In this document: piece by piece, positions 11,400 through 24,244 of the stretch | Numbering within the stretch: position 1 is the first letter of the stretch | How the letters are laid out: each line of letters begins with the position of its first letter | Source: Toxoplasma gondii ME49 | Lineage: Eukaryota > Apicomplexa > Conoidasida > Eucoccidiorida > Sarcocystidae | Assembly: GCF_000006565.2 (NCBI RefSeq) | Contig: NC_031467.1 | Coordinates: forward strand, 868,001 to 932,000 | DNA length: 64,000 bases | Reading direction: 5' to 3' | Translations under genes and position numbers: made by a program | Notes under the pieces: generated by a model | Databases searched by the model: none | What the model was told of the DNA's origin: nothing | The model's input: only the letters and a program-made list of their open reading frames with translations

Positions 11400-14300
11400 C
11401 TACAGTTTATCGAAACGAGCAAGCAGCGCATCGTGTCTCCTGATGCTTGCCAGTCTGTCGAAGCGCGGCCTCCGTCTGTAAGCGGAGGCAATCTCAAAGA
11501 AGCCTCCTCCCGATCCAGAGGTCGAAGCTCCAAGCACGGGTTCAGGCCCATCAGGAACCAAATCGAGCTCGGGGGCAGTAGCGGGCACCGCCTGGTCAAT
11601 GAGGTTGGGAGCTTTGCGGTCGATCATCTTCTTTTGCTCTTCCTTCATCTTTTTCGTGTGTCTCTGCATTTCCTTTTCAATTTCTGCATTCTGCTTGTTC
11701 GCGAACCAACGACCTCTCCACTTCTTGCGGAACCACTGCCCCATACGCCGGAACGCGTTGCCTATTGCCTGAAAACGTTTCGCACACACGCAGGAAGTGA
11801 CACGGGCACAGAACGTGGACAGTTCCGAGAAACGTCCTCCCATGACGTCTTTTTCGCCACTCTAAGCTTTGCCAACTGCCACAGAAAAGAGTCTCTCCTT
11901 TAACAAAGGCCTTCCAAGCACGAAGCACAGCACCCTGATTCTCGCAGGCACAAAAGATCAACAATGGGTGTACCAAGAGAGAGTGACAACTGATGAGCGG
12001 TTTTCGCTCCTCCCCGTTCCCTTTCTTCACGTGACGCTTTCTGTCACACGAAAGTTCAACCCATATGAGAGAAGCACAAACGTCGAGCGTTTAGGGATTC
12101 TCCCAGGTCTCTCCTGGTTTATCCTACGCATGTGGATGTGAGGGTGTCTCGCCCCTGCCTTCACGACAGCGGATGTGTGTCAGATCAACGTATGAAAATG
12201 ACTGTGTAGTTGTGGCTGCGCGTGAAGCACCCGTGAGCCTTTTGGGGGTCTCCTGAGCCGTCTCTGGACCGAGAAGCTTCCTCGGCGGTCTTGTCTGGAA
12301 TCAAACTAATCCGCAGATCTTCCCCCTAGATTTCATCTCAGAATCAGGCCCCCTGCGAAGTTTTCTCCTTTGCCTCATCCGGTCGACCCTCATCTCTCTT
12401 TCGGCACGGTCTATGGACGCGGTTTTGCAACTGTGCCGTGAAGATGCCTAAGTCCTTCCCAGAGAAGTCGACAGACTCTTATCTCCTGCTTCGGAGTAGA
12501 CAACTCGCTACATAGGTGCCCCACCCTGCGAAGATCTCAACACCTCCTCTAGGCAGAGGGGCCATACTTGTCACTACCTCCAGCCCCTTCATGTGTGTCA
12601 ACAGTCGAGCTTTTCGCCTGTCCTCGGAAACCACCGTCTTACCATTTCAAACCGTGCAAGAACCTTGAAGTGAGAAACAGCGATTTTCCAGATTGCCACC
12701 GCAGGCCCTAACATCATACCGACACCCACGAGCGCAATAGACTGGAAAACAGCACTGGCGGCGGTCGCCGGAGGGGAGGCGATGGGATCTCCGATCGTCC
12801 CGTCCATGCAAATGCCCATGGGCGGGCAGCCACTCAACTCGGGCGCCAAGCTGCTCTGATTCTGGACGATCTGCTCAACGACTTGCGTTGTCTGCTGCAT
12901 AGCTCTGAGCAGAGAAATCCATCAAAGAGACCGCATCTGGCAGAGTCATCAGCAGAGCCGATCAAACAAAGCAACCCCAGAAGAGGAGGAGGACAGAGCA
13001 GGGAACAGTAGGCAAACCGACAGAGAAAACGGACTCAACCAAGGTAGGACGAGAAAAACAAGAAAACGTTTTGGAGTTGAGAATCCTCCTGTTGTCTGCT
13101 TGCGCACGGAACACGCGAAACTGAGGATGGCAAGATGTAGAAAAGAAACGAAACACAAAGTTGTGAAAATCGACCATCTTCCCTGAAGGAGCACGGAGAT
13201 CCGAAGGAAAAAGTTTTTCTCTGATTTCCTTGTTTTTCACGACTTTCACGCTGTGTTATCTTACAAGCCCCCGTACCAATCGTGTATTCAGCATTGCTGG
13301 GGCGACGATACAATGGGTTGATGACTCCTGCCTTCGATATTGAAGGACCATGTTTCCCGTTCTACGCCGTTGGTCCGGTTTCGAGAACACTCAGAATATT
13401 TCTAGGAACCTATTCCGGAGGAGGATGCGTCCATCTTTTTCCGCCGTGTGTTGTCTTGACCAACACACGAGCGTGGTTTTCTCGTTTTCTTCTTCCTCTT
13501 ATCTTTGCCGACTGGTTGGGAATTGTCCTTTTCTTCTTCCCCATCTCCCCGAAAACTCTCCTGGATTTCTTCTTTTCTGCCGGCGTGTGTCTCTGGAAAC
13601 TTACGCTCCGACCGCCGCGAAGCAGAAGGCTCCCAGGGTGAGCCAGGAGACGATTTCGATGAGTCTGTCTGTGCGCCTTCGTTGTTGCCACCGGACAATC
13701 ATAGGTCCGAAGTACGGCCCTTGAGCTTGGAGGAACATGCCGAGGTTCGGGAGGTTCTGCGCCTCGTAGAGTCGCCCCGTTAAGAGAGTCTGGTAGGCAA
13801 ACATGGTGGAAACACCGAACTTGGCACGCTTCAGCATGCGCTTCTGTTCGTTTGGAATCAGTTGGTCGTAGAGTTTCAGCGGCATGTCGCTGCCCATGAA
13901 AATCATGCGGAACGAGTTGACTGCGAGGTGGTCGTCGACGGATTTCTTCCACGCGTCGGTTGAGTACTCGGCCTCGATCTTGGCAAGCGGCTCCGGGTTG
14001 ATGTAGTTGTTCATCGAAACCGAGAAAAAGAGCGACCAAGCCTGCGAGAAAATGTGCGACAACGCCGAGGCCTGGAACTCTTGGTTCCGACTCTGACCGT
14101 CCATTTGTGCGTAGTCCGGATGAATGTTGTCCAGGAGCGAGTGCGTGGGGACCTAGAGGCAAAAAAGGAGGGAAATGCGGAGTACAGCAGATGAGCAGCC
14201 GACACGTAAGGGCAGGTTCACGGGGAAGAAACAACGGACAGGCACTCTGGAAAGACCTGAAGTCCTCCCTGTCGCAAGCTCGTTTCAAGCGAGAGGCAGG

Positions 14301-17300
14301 CGGCCAGCTAGCCTGCATAGGAGCACTGCATAGGCATGTCGTCTACAAAATGTTGTAGGTGATGCGACTTCAAGAAGAAGGGTGCCGAACCTCTCGCCTA
14401 TAACACACTGTTCCTCTTAAGGACTCTTTGTAGGGGACTCCACACAAACCCCAGGGGACAACAAGCACCCGGTATTCTGCATCAGGATAAAGATGGTATT
14501 TGAAGGCATCTTCATCCTGAGCGGGAAACCTACTACCGCAGAGGGTGCTGGCAAAAGCTGTTTTTTTTTCTCTCTCCCCTTCTTTTTCTCTCAACCTTGC
14601 AAGTCCTCTCAGCGCGGATATCTTCCATTGGCTACAGGTGCAAATGGGCACATGTGGATAGTCAAACTCGTGCAGAAAAAATGGTCTTTGTACTTTCTTT
14701 GTTCTCTCTTTCGTGGGTTGGAGACGTGTATACGGCTTGTCGACATACAACACAGAGTGGATCTCTGAGGGGTCCTTTGATGGCCTTCGTTGAGGAATTT
14801 AGGCTTCGCTCGATGCGTCAAAGCGCCACAGAAACAGAACTCTGGAGTCTCGCTGGTGGCGTCCCCAGCTGCGCGACTTACAGCGAATGGCTCTCGAATA
14901 CGTTGGCGGAGCAAATCCTCGTAGGCGATGCTGAGTTCCGAGACGGCTTTCCGAAAAGCGATTTCGTCCTTGAAGAAGTTTGAGAATCGATTGTAGATGG
15001 CCGCCATTTCCCTCACGACTTCGCTGACCAAGTCCTCTCGGACTTTCACAGCTGCAAAGACAAAATGTCTGACCATGTAGGGCGGCAGGCGCAAGATCCC
15101 CTTGAGCGTTTTCTCTACTCCAGCCCAGGATCTGGCGAAAAAGCCTTGCGGCTTCTCAAGCGTCTCACTGCGCTTCACGATCTTCCCCAAAAAGAGGAGG
15201 TTCTCAGGGCCGAACTTGTTCAGCAAGTAGCGAGAGTCGTTGGTAACGTAAATGGAGTTCGACGCGTGACTGAGGAAGTCGCAAGCTGCGCGCGAAGTTT
15301 CGACGTTCTCCGGATTCTCCTGAAGGCGTTTCAACGCTCCGTTGAGACGCTCCGCGACCAGCGAGTCCATCCGCTCGCGGCTCGGAATGGGCATGGTTAA
15401 AATGTTTACTCCCGCAAAGTCCGATGCACTCAGATTCTGACCCTTCTCCAGGCGATCCTGGGGGAAATCAGTGACAAACAGTGGCTAGCACATATCGGGA
15501 AACGACGCAACTGGCTCGAGGTTGAGAGGGAAGAAAACATGGGGCAAGGGGGAGGCGACACACGAAGCGAGGGCAGAGGTGGAAGCAAGAGTAAAGCGAG
15601 TGGGGGGAGAAAACCGAAGCACGAAGGGAAACAGAGAGCAGAACTTAGGAACGACGCATCGGTGTATGCAGAACAACTAGGCAGGCGAAGACGCACTGCA
15701 AGGAGTGAGAACGCCTTGGTGAGCTACGAAGCCGAAACAAACAATCGCGAAATGTAGGTGACCGCAACTCAAACTACTACCCCAAAGTGTCTAGCATGCC
15801 CCAAATCTTGTCTCTCAAACAGGTTGGCCCCGACCTCGCGACCTAGATCCACACAAAATATTGTATACAATGGATACATTCTTATACACGTACGCAATGC
15901 ATATATATATATATTCATTTATAGACATGAATGGAACGAATACGAACATGTACTGTGTGGGAATGTGTACAATTATATATATATATATATATATATAACT
16001 TACGATGAGTTTTTCGTTCATGCCGTATTCGGACCATTCCCTCAAAGTGTTGTCGATTTCTTCGGCAAAGCCGCCTTCTTTGTTGAGGTTTCCTTTGCTG
16101 TCGCTGTAGAGAGGTGCCATCTGGTTGAGGTGCTTCAAGGCGAGAGGGTGGACGATGACCTGGATCGCCTGAAACATCTTCTTGCGTGTCTCCGGGCGCA
16201 GTTTCTGATGCAGGACTGCAGCAACGGAGCCAAGAGAAGGCACCGAAAATTCTTGTCTCAACTACGCAGCGCCACTTCACGGGCCAGAAATCAAACAAAC
16301 GCACACGGAGACGCGCAAAACGCCTTCTGTGGCTTCTGAGTTTAGGCGGCTGTAGCTGCCGGTTCTAAAAAGCGCAATCTATGCTTTTTGGAAGGCGCTG
16401 GAAACGACGACGCAGGCGCCTGCTTTTTCCGCTGCCGAGACCACAGCAGCTCTTTGTCACCGACGTCTCACATTGGGTGCGTCGAAGAGTGTCTCTCTTC
16501 CAAGTCGAGGCGCGCCTCACGCTTTCCGAGAGGTAGGGCTGGGAGTACCGGAGACTTTGGAAGAGAGGCGAAAAAGAGGTTCCGAGCATTCGGGGAAAAT
16601 AGAAGAAAACGCGACGCGGAGACAAGAGAGCAAGAACAAAGAGCACGAGAAAGAAGACTCACGAAACAACGTGAAACGGAGCGAAGAACACAAAGGAAGC
16701 GACAGGGGCTACCGGGGCCAAAATGAATTCGCTTACGCTGCATCATGTACGGTTGGTACGCCTTTTCCGCGAGTCGAGTTCCGAGTCTCCTCAAGAGAGA
16801 ACCTGTTAAGCGACTGAAGAGCCAGCCTCTCTTTCCTTTTCCAGTGAAGAGAGAAGAGGCGAAGTTGATGTCCCAGATGCCCGGATGATCTGCAAACCCC
16901 AAACAGCAAAGGACTCGGAATACGTCACTCCGTTCGTGCGGATCTCGGACTCCCACAGAGCGCAGTTGAAGAAAGAAGCGCAAAACTTGCGCACTCGTCG
17001 GACGCTCGCAAAGGGGCTCGACCTTTCCAACACAAGTATTTCCACCCAGAAGGTGGAGTCAACGCAAAGTCACTTTCTTTTCTGAAGGACCAACATCGAG
17101 TGCTGGCTGCCGTGTGAAGACGCGCTTCGCCCACCTCGGGACTACGGGTACTGTTGCATGCACACAACGCGAAGGGCATCCTAAATCGTGTATTCTCGCC
17201 GTCCAGGATAAGAGAGGCCGTTGGGGTTCCGCTCTCTCCGCAGTTGGGAGAGGTAGAACACAAGCAACTTAGTGGGATGGTGTACAGAAACTATAGGGAT

Positions 17301-20300
17301 ATTTGCTGATGGTACACTTCCCTACTTAACAAAGCCCGACCATTAAGCCAGAGGTATTTTCTCTCGTGAAATTCTTTCCTCCTCATGTCTTCGTGGAGTT
17401 GCAGAGAGTATCCCAGTTCGACCCGGGGACACTGGCCTCCGTGCATGTGTCAGTGTTTCCTTTCCTGTATTTCATCAAGGTCTCTGAAAGCCTCCTCTCT
17501 TCCCTACATGCTGGTTTCTCCCCCGTCGAATACTCCTCATCCCTCTTACACCCTTTTCCATCTCTCATTTTTCTCGTTCTCCTGTGTGCTCGCCTTCGAT
17601 GTTTTCCTTGCTCATCCTACGTTCTTTTCTGTGGCTGTTCTAACTCTTTCCTCGACTCCTCGTATCTAAACGGCTTCTCATCGACTTCCGTTCGCCGCGT
17701 TTCCACGTCCCCTGTTCCGTTTGTGTCGCGCATCAGGCCTTTCTGGAGACTCAGCAAGCGGGGCGCCTTACCGAGGCCTCCAAGCAGCTCTGCGTTGGCC
17801 ATGGTGGACGTGGAGAAGAACTGAAGAGCGCCGAAAATCGCGGGGGCATACGCGTTCCTCGCAAAGAGCATCTTCTGTGTGGCCCGGCTGCCAGCCAGAG
17901 AGGCGAATGGACGACCCTTAGCACTTTGTCCAGGTTTCTTCACTTGCAAGTCGTTTGCCGCAAGAGCCTTTAGAGCTCGAGAGGTCACAAAGGTGAGTTG
18001 GCCGTCGAGAGCGAGAACGTCGAGGACAGGAGTGCATAGGAAGCGGGTCAGGTTCTTCGAGCAGTTCTTATCCCACCATCTTTTGTTCCAAGTGGCAGTG
18101 CAGACGCCGTCGTCAGCGGTCGACTTCTTGCTCTTGGCCGCCTTCGCGCAAGTCGCTTTCAGCTTCTTCCTCTTCGCCTCCACCTCGCCCAAGCTCCGCT
18201 CATCCACGAACAAGAGAGAAATCCACCAAGTGCCGTAGTCGAGGCTCAGGACGTCGCCTAAGAGACCCGCCTCCAGATGCGGCGCTGCGGACACAGAGAG
18301 GCGAAGGCCGTCGGAAGCAGAAGGAACGCCGTAGGAGCAAGAACGACTTTTCCGAAAGCAAGACCGACGCAAAGGCCCTCAGGGAAGGCGAAACCCCAAG
18401 CAGAGAAAAGAACCGAAGAAAAATGAAGACGGGGAGGGAAAAAAAGGAGACAAAGAGAAGAGGAGAGAAAGAAATGGAAAAAAGAAAAAACGAGAGAAGA
18501 GAGACAACGAACAGATGAAAACGAACGGAAGTGAACAGACACGACAACGAAAGAAGCGAAAAGGAAGGTGACGCATAAGAGAAGAGGTAGCGATAAGGAA
18601 GAAAGGAGAAAGAAGAAAGACGAGAGCCAAGTCACAGGACCCATGGATTTAAGTCTTTGTTCGGAGTCGAGAATGAAGAGAAAAACTCGCTCTACGAAGT
18701 CGGAAGCAATCCCCTGCAGCACGACCCCGCGCCGTCCGCCTTCTCCAACAGGCTCGCCAAAGTCGCAAGGGTGCGACGAAAGACCAGCCGTGTCTGGATC
18801 TAGCAGGGATCGATCCGCCTGAGTGAAAACGCCAGTCTGCGTCGGCTTCGAGAGAGAAACACAGCGGAGAATCGGTCTCCGCGCGACTGAGAGTCTGAAT
18901 GTCCCGTTTGCTCTTTTCTCCTACCGGCTCGGAGCCTGAGCCAATTGAAGTTCCGTCGTGCCCTGTCTTCTTGCTCCTGGGGAGAGTCTTCGTCCTCAGA
19001 CTCATCGACCGCCGGGGCCGCCGCAGCCTTTGTTTCGAGGAGAACGACGGAGTCGAACTCTGAAACTTCTCGAAGGTTCGGCGGCAACGCAGAGGACGTG
19101 GAGGCGCTCAGAGCGGAAGGGAGAACAGTGTCGGAGAAGGAGCACGAGAGGAGGTCGGTTAGCTCCGTTACGCCGTCCACGCTCTTGCGAAAGGAGAGGC
19201 AAACACGCCTGAAGTTTGCAGAACCGCTCGCGTTGTGTTCAAGAAGCACACTGCGCCTCTTCTTCTCGTCGTTCAGAGACTCCATGCGTTCGTTGAAGTC
19301 CACGACGGCCGCAGATTCACCTGAAGAGACAGGGGACATTCACAAGACCAGTGGGGACCCTTCGAGTAGAAAGCGCGACTTTGGAATCGCCACAAAGTGC
19401 CTTCCAGGGCACACTTTAGTGGAACCTAGAATCCCACTTCCCTCCTTGATCCACATTCTCGTCTTCCCCAACCTGGTTGCGAAAACACGGGCGCAGCTGT
19501 GAAGCACTCAGTCAAGCGTTCGTCACTTGGGGGAGGGGGGGTAGACCGTTTTTCATGGAGATCCTTCAGAGTGAAGTGAAGCAGAAACGTTTCATATTTC
19601 CGAGCAAATCTTCAAAGGCATGCTTTCTTCAAAAGAGCAGTCCGTCGACTTGTTGCTTGCAAGCACAGACACGAAGCTGCCTCAAGGCGCCGTCGAAGCA
19701 CAGGAGCGCAAGCGAGCCTCGAAACGCCTGCGACACAGAGCCGCCAACAACAGTCGGCACAGCTCTCTCTCCGGTCTGAAAGAGACACAACGGTCACAGG
19801 GGCCTTCGACCAGACGCGCGACTCACCGAGGTCCAGAGCGGTGGCGGCGCGGTAAAGAATGTCACAGGAGAACTTTGCTTCGCCTACGACGCGCGTTTTT
19901 CTGAACATTTTTTCTCGCGGAAGGATGGGCAAAGTCGAAGGCGTCTTCGGCCGGGGCTTCACCTTCTTCAGAGCCACTCCGCAGAGGGCATCGAGTCTGG
20001 AGTATCTCTCCTGGGACCCTGCACGAAGAAGCGTGGAAATCCTCGGGAACGGACGCGCAGCACCCTCGCCAGTAAACAACTCATCCCAGCGATACCATGC
20101 CTGGAAAAGGAGGTTGTAAAGCAGAGCCACTGCAGAGAAAGAAAACGGAAAACAACAGGTCTCGAGTGCACTTCCCAGTGACAGAGCACGTCGAAGCTGT
20201 TCCGCCTATCTGTCAAGTCTAGACGGCGGGGACGCAAAGCCACTACAGATGGAAAAAAAGGGGGGACGGCAGACGAACACCGAAACCGGACAGAAGCGGG

Positions 20301-23300
20301 AGAATCGCGGCTCTAAGTGTCGGTCGCATGCGTTTCTTCGTGGTATGAAACATTCGCAAAAGCTGAAGTCACAGGTCTTCGCATGCGGCTGCGAAATCCT
20401 CTTCACGGGAGTCATGAAGGCGCCGACCACGAAGACACCGCTTGGTTAAAAACAGCAGAGCGACGCGTCGCTTTGACGCATGTTTTCGGAAACACTTTGT
20501 AAAACCATTTCTCACCAAGTGGACTTCGAGCTCCAATGAAGAAGAGTCGACGCGCTGCGCTGTAGTGAAGCGTTCTGGTCGCTTCAGGCTCATAAGGAAA
20601 GGCTTCCAGGGTTGTCGTCTCTGGAGGTCCGAGTGGCTTTCCGAGGAATCTGTTTTTCAGTTTCCTGCGAGAAAAGTCGTCGGGGCACACGGGAAGAGTT
20701 CAGATGAGACTTTCTGTAAATCCCGAACCAATTGCACGCCGGAAATCAACGAAACAACGCGTGTCGCCAACTCCCGTTCTCGCCTTTCTTCGCAATCTTC
20801 CCAGAGCACTGAAAAACAGATCTCACTGCGTGTATTACACTGCTGAAAGTAAATGCGACACTCAGATCAAGAGGGAGACTCCTGAACCGTCAGACAAAGG
20901 ACTTTGCTTGAGTGCTCAGGTTCAACCGTCACCAGAGAACGGCTGTAGACTCCACTTGTGTTTGCGACCCTTGCCCAGAAAAATGGAGCAGATAGTGGAA
21001 CTGGGATTCACGAAAGACAGGCATCCCCGTGCTGCGAAAAAAAAACTTCTCTCCTCGCTACCTCGTCCGGTATTCTCTCTAGAGAAAAAAAAACCGTGGA
21101 GGTCGACTGGACGCTTGCGGGTGCGTGTTGCATCGTTGCCTCGTTGAGGAAGGCGCCCGCAGTAACCGATCTAGGACAGAGACACTTGAGGTCTACAGCC
21201 ACAGTTTTTTCACCATGGACTGGGCAATATAAAGAGTTCCAGAGACTCCAGAGAATTCAGGCAAGAACGAACCTCGAGAGAAAAGGTGTAGAGTCCTGTA
21301 TGTACAAAACTGCGAGACATGCGTGATATCTGGAGTTGTGTTTCACCACCCGAACGAGTGTTCAACACTGCGGTGGCGAAGCGGCATCAGGGCAGGTTTT
21401 TTCTATGCATTTGCGTGAAACAGTCGCCGCTTTCACTATGACTATGGTATTTTAAAATGTTCACGAGGTGCGCTGTTCCTTCCGTACTTGAGTTCCACCA
21501 TGCTTGCTTCTCTATCAGCCTCGGAGTTCGCGTAGATATCAGCAGGCCAAATGGAAGAGTTGATCGACAAAAGAGACGGTTTTGGGACCTGCTCCGGTTT
21601 TCCTGGCGCATCGCCTGAATCGTTAGGAGCCTGAAGATCAACTGTCTCGTACACGACACCCTCCTTCGCGGGTGTAGGTCCTGCAGAAACGAACAAATTC
21701 TTCCAAGAAGCGGTGGCGTGTTTGTCTTCACTCCATCCGTGTGTCAGTGAACAATCAACAACGGTGAAATGAATGCCGATGAGCTATCAAGAGGTGAAAC
21801 CCATCTAAGACAAAGTGCATGTGACATGTTGAAACTGGACTCCGATTAGCGGGAGGTCGTCTCGGTTTCTCAAGGTTCGTTTCGCCGCTATGACCTGGAG
21901 AAAAGCGATTCAAGCAGGTGCCTCGAAACATCTCGAGACTCACAACACACCCCCCCGAGTCGAGAGCGATTGTTTTTGACTGTTTCTCTCGGCTGCAGTT
22001 TTCTCGTTACCAATAAACACTGAACTCTGAATTCGTTTCAACTGAAGAGGCTAACAATGATGGATAAAGAGAAGAGCGAAAATGAAAAGACGCGTTTTGA
22101 AGAGAAAGGGGAAAATGTCATGTTCACTCCTTTTGACGGCAAACTCGACTTACCTCCCCGGGTGTTCTCCGCAAAGAGCAAATTGAGTTTTTCTTTCATT
22201 TCTTCAGATTCCATGGGCGTCTCGGAGAATGAAAGTGGGGTGTCCACAATCACCAAGTGGTAGAGCGAGACCGCCTCTGCGTAGGCCTTCCCGCACTCGT
22301 TGTCAGGAGAAGACGGCAAAATTGCAGCTTCAGCCTCGAAGGCCTCCAGAAACGCCTCCATGTCCTTCTTGTTCAATTGCGAACAGTTCAGTACGGGAGC
22401 AATGACCTTGCAAGGCTGTCCACTCCGGAGTGCGTCGCGGATTCTGTGGCAGAGCTCGTCTTTGGCCTCTGAACAGAAGAGACGTCCCTCAGACAAAGGC
22501 GGTTGCTGGAAGTCTACAAATCCAGCTACTTGTTCCACGGCAAGAAGAACACCTGTGTACCAACCTAGATGCACACACTCTGGCATCTCGATCCACCTTG
22601 CAGAAGCCGCTTGAGCATGCGCTACCGTTCAACATCCAGTTGGAGGAGGAGCAGCAGACGAAAAGAAAGACCTTCAAGATCTCAACCTGTGAAAGCCGGT
22701 AGTCAGGGCTGCTTTGCAGCTACTCCATGTGCTGCCATTATACCGCAGTATCGACAAACGCGTTCTGTGTCGATGCGTCGCGATCGAGAAAGTTCCACTT
22801 GCGCCAAAGAAACACCACTGGAGGGTCTAGGCTGGCGCGACGAAGAGTCGCGGGATAGCCATAGCGGAAGGAGAGAGAAAACAGTCGTCTGCGCTGGCTG
22901 GTTGAGAATGCAAGCAAGAGAAAGAAGTGCGAAAGCCAGTGTGTCTTGGCAGCGGACTGCTCGGTGTTCCTTACTTGCAACGCCTTGCGTCATGAAATCA
23001 GCAGTGAGCAGCTCCTGAAGGGCCTTGAGGTTTTCTTGCTGGTTGCCTGAGACAGCAGAATGTCGACGATACGCGAGTTCGTAGCGGACAACGCGTTGTC
23101 TGCGAGTGTGCATCCAAGCGACGGCCCAGAAGAAGGATGAAGGACACCATCTTTGAAAAAAAGTTTTTTCAAGCTTCAGTTCTAAACCCTGAACCCAAAA
23201 CTATCCCAAGGCATGGTTTGTGACGACTCTGTGGCGCTGCTTGTGGAGCACCGCCTATGCCAGGTTTCATCAAGAGCAGGAACGTCACAAGTCAACAGAA

Positions 23301-24244
23301 GAGGGCGTCCTTCCCGCTCAGTTTGCGCCGAGACGAACAAGAGTCTCACCCGCGATGGGAGCGAGGGGATCGTACGTTCTTGCATGCAGATACTCTTTTA
23401 TCCCCGGGCGGTAAATTTCAACCTCGCTGTACATGCCTGAAGGAACAGAACAGCATGGAAGAGTGTTTAGGCGACGTGCACTGCGCGGGTCTCAGCTGTT
23501 TCAAGGGAGAACAAGAAACACAGCTGAGGCGAATACAGAGCTCTCCAAAAACGGTCTCCAGTGCAGACAGGAGGTCCGGAGAGACTCAAAGCTGTAAATG
23601 CTGTCTGCTCGAGACCTAGGAATTGGGAAGTAGACAGTTCCCAACGAGCAGCTGCATTTTCGTCACGTTGTGCTATGATTCACAATGAACGAGACAAAAC
23701 GGTTAAAGGAACCTTTGACAATTGCCAACAGGCATCTCGCACTTGCCAAATTTCCCACAAAAGTCTATATTTCCAATCCTTTGTGTAGCCTTATCTTTCT
23801 CCGAACATGGGGGATTCTTACAAGAGCTGTTGAAGGGCCATTTCGCCGCTGCAGGAAACGCAGACAAACGACAGAACAAAAGCCACTGGGCACAAAGACA
23901 CGACGATGAAGGACTCGAAACTGTCAAGCAGAAAAAAGTCCGGAAAGCGTTTCCTCAGGCATGAATGATTTCCTCAGAGGTCGGTTCTCCTGCTGGCCTT
24001 CACAGAGGATTTGTTTTTCCGCTGGCTTACCTTCCGCAGGGGAGGAAGGAACCGCTGGAGCTGTGCCGCCCTTCTTTGTGGGAAGAGTCGTCATTTCGAT
24101 ATTATCTCCGTAGTGCTCTTGTTCTTTTTTTCGGCGTCGCCTGCCAAACCCGTCTGTCTCAGTCTCGGCGGCGGCGAGGTCCACCCGAAGACCGAGCGCC
24201 AAGCACACGGCCCAGCCAAGTAAGAGGAGATGAAATATCCTCAT
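11400..24244 (-). CDS. RON2-family rhoptry neck protein (RON2-like paralogue, probably RON2L1)
   Basis: Sixteen exons splice with matching phase: 24031-24244, 23350-23436, 22975-23046, 22154-22564 (start could be 22552), 21488-21680, 20516-20664, 19827-20129, 18925-19320, 18641-18799, 17772-18284, 16737-16889, 16004-16215, 14882-15457, 13605-14152, 12643-12904, 11400-11768. The product is about 1,538 residues. ATG 24244 opens a clear signal peptide (MRIFHLLLLGWAVCLALGL). Near the C-terminus a hydrophobic segment (about 1311-1330) is followed by a short loop with two Cys (SGCPPMGIC, about 1355 and 1361), then a second membrane segment (SIALVGVGMMLGPAVAIW). Signal peptide, length, two late membrane spans and an enclosed Cys loop are the RON2 layout. 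RON2 is inserted into the host membrane, and its loop docks in the AMA1 groove during invasion. The loop differs from T. gondii RON2 as I recall it, so a paralogue is inferred. Exon 9 borders (weak donor at 18640) are least certain. Confidence 0.85.
12643..12904 (-). other. Exon 15: candidate AMA-binding hairpin loop and following membrane span
   Basis: The exon starts after a TCTGCTCAG acceptor (one base completes an Ala codon) and ends at a GTAAGA donor in phase 0. It encodes a Gln-rich amphipathic stretch, then PELSGCPPMGICMDG with a Cys-X5-Cys pair, then a membrane segment of about 20 residues and a basic tail. In RON2 proteins this position is the ectodomain loop that binds AMA1-family receptors. 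Binding to an AMA paralogue here is inference. Confidence 0.7.

Noticed and set aside
13370..13400. GGTTTCGAGAACACTCAG in a RON2-like intron translates as VSRTL, like the start of mitochondrial cob as I remember it
   Set aside because: The match is only about 18 bases, rests on memory, and is not continued by the flanking sequence, so a mitochondrial insertion is not supported.
13410..14318. 302-codon minus-strand open frame
   Set aside because: It overlaps RON2-like exon 14 in another frame; the exon frame has clear continuity and phase, so this is a shadow.
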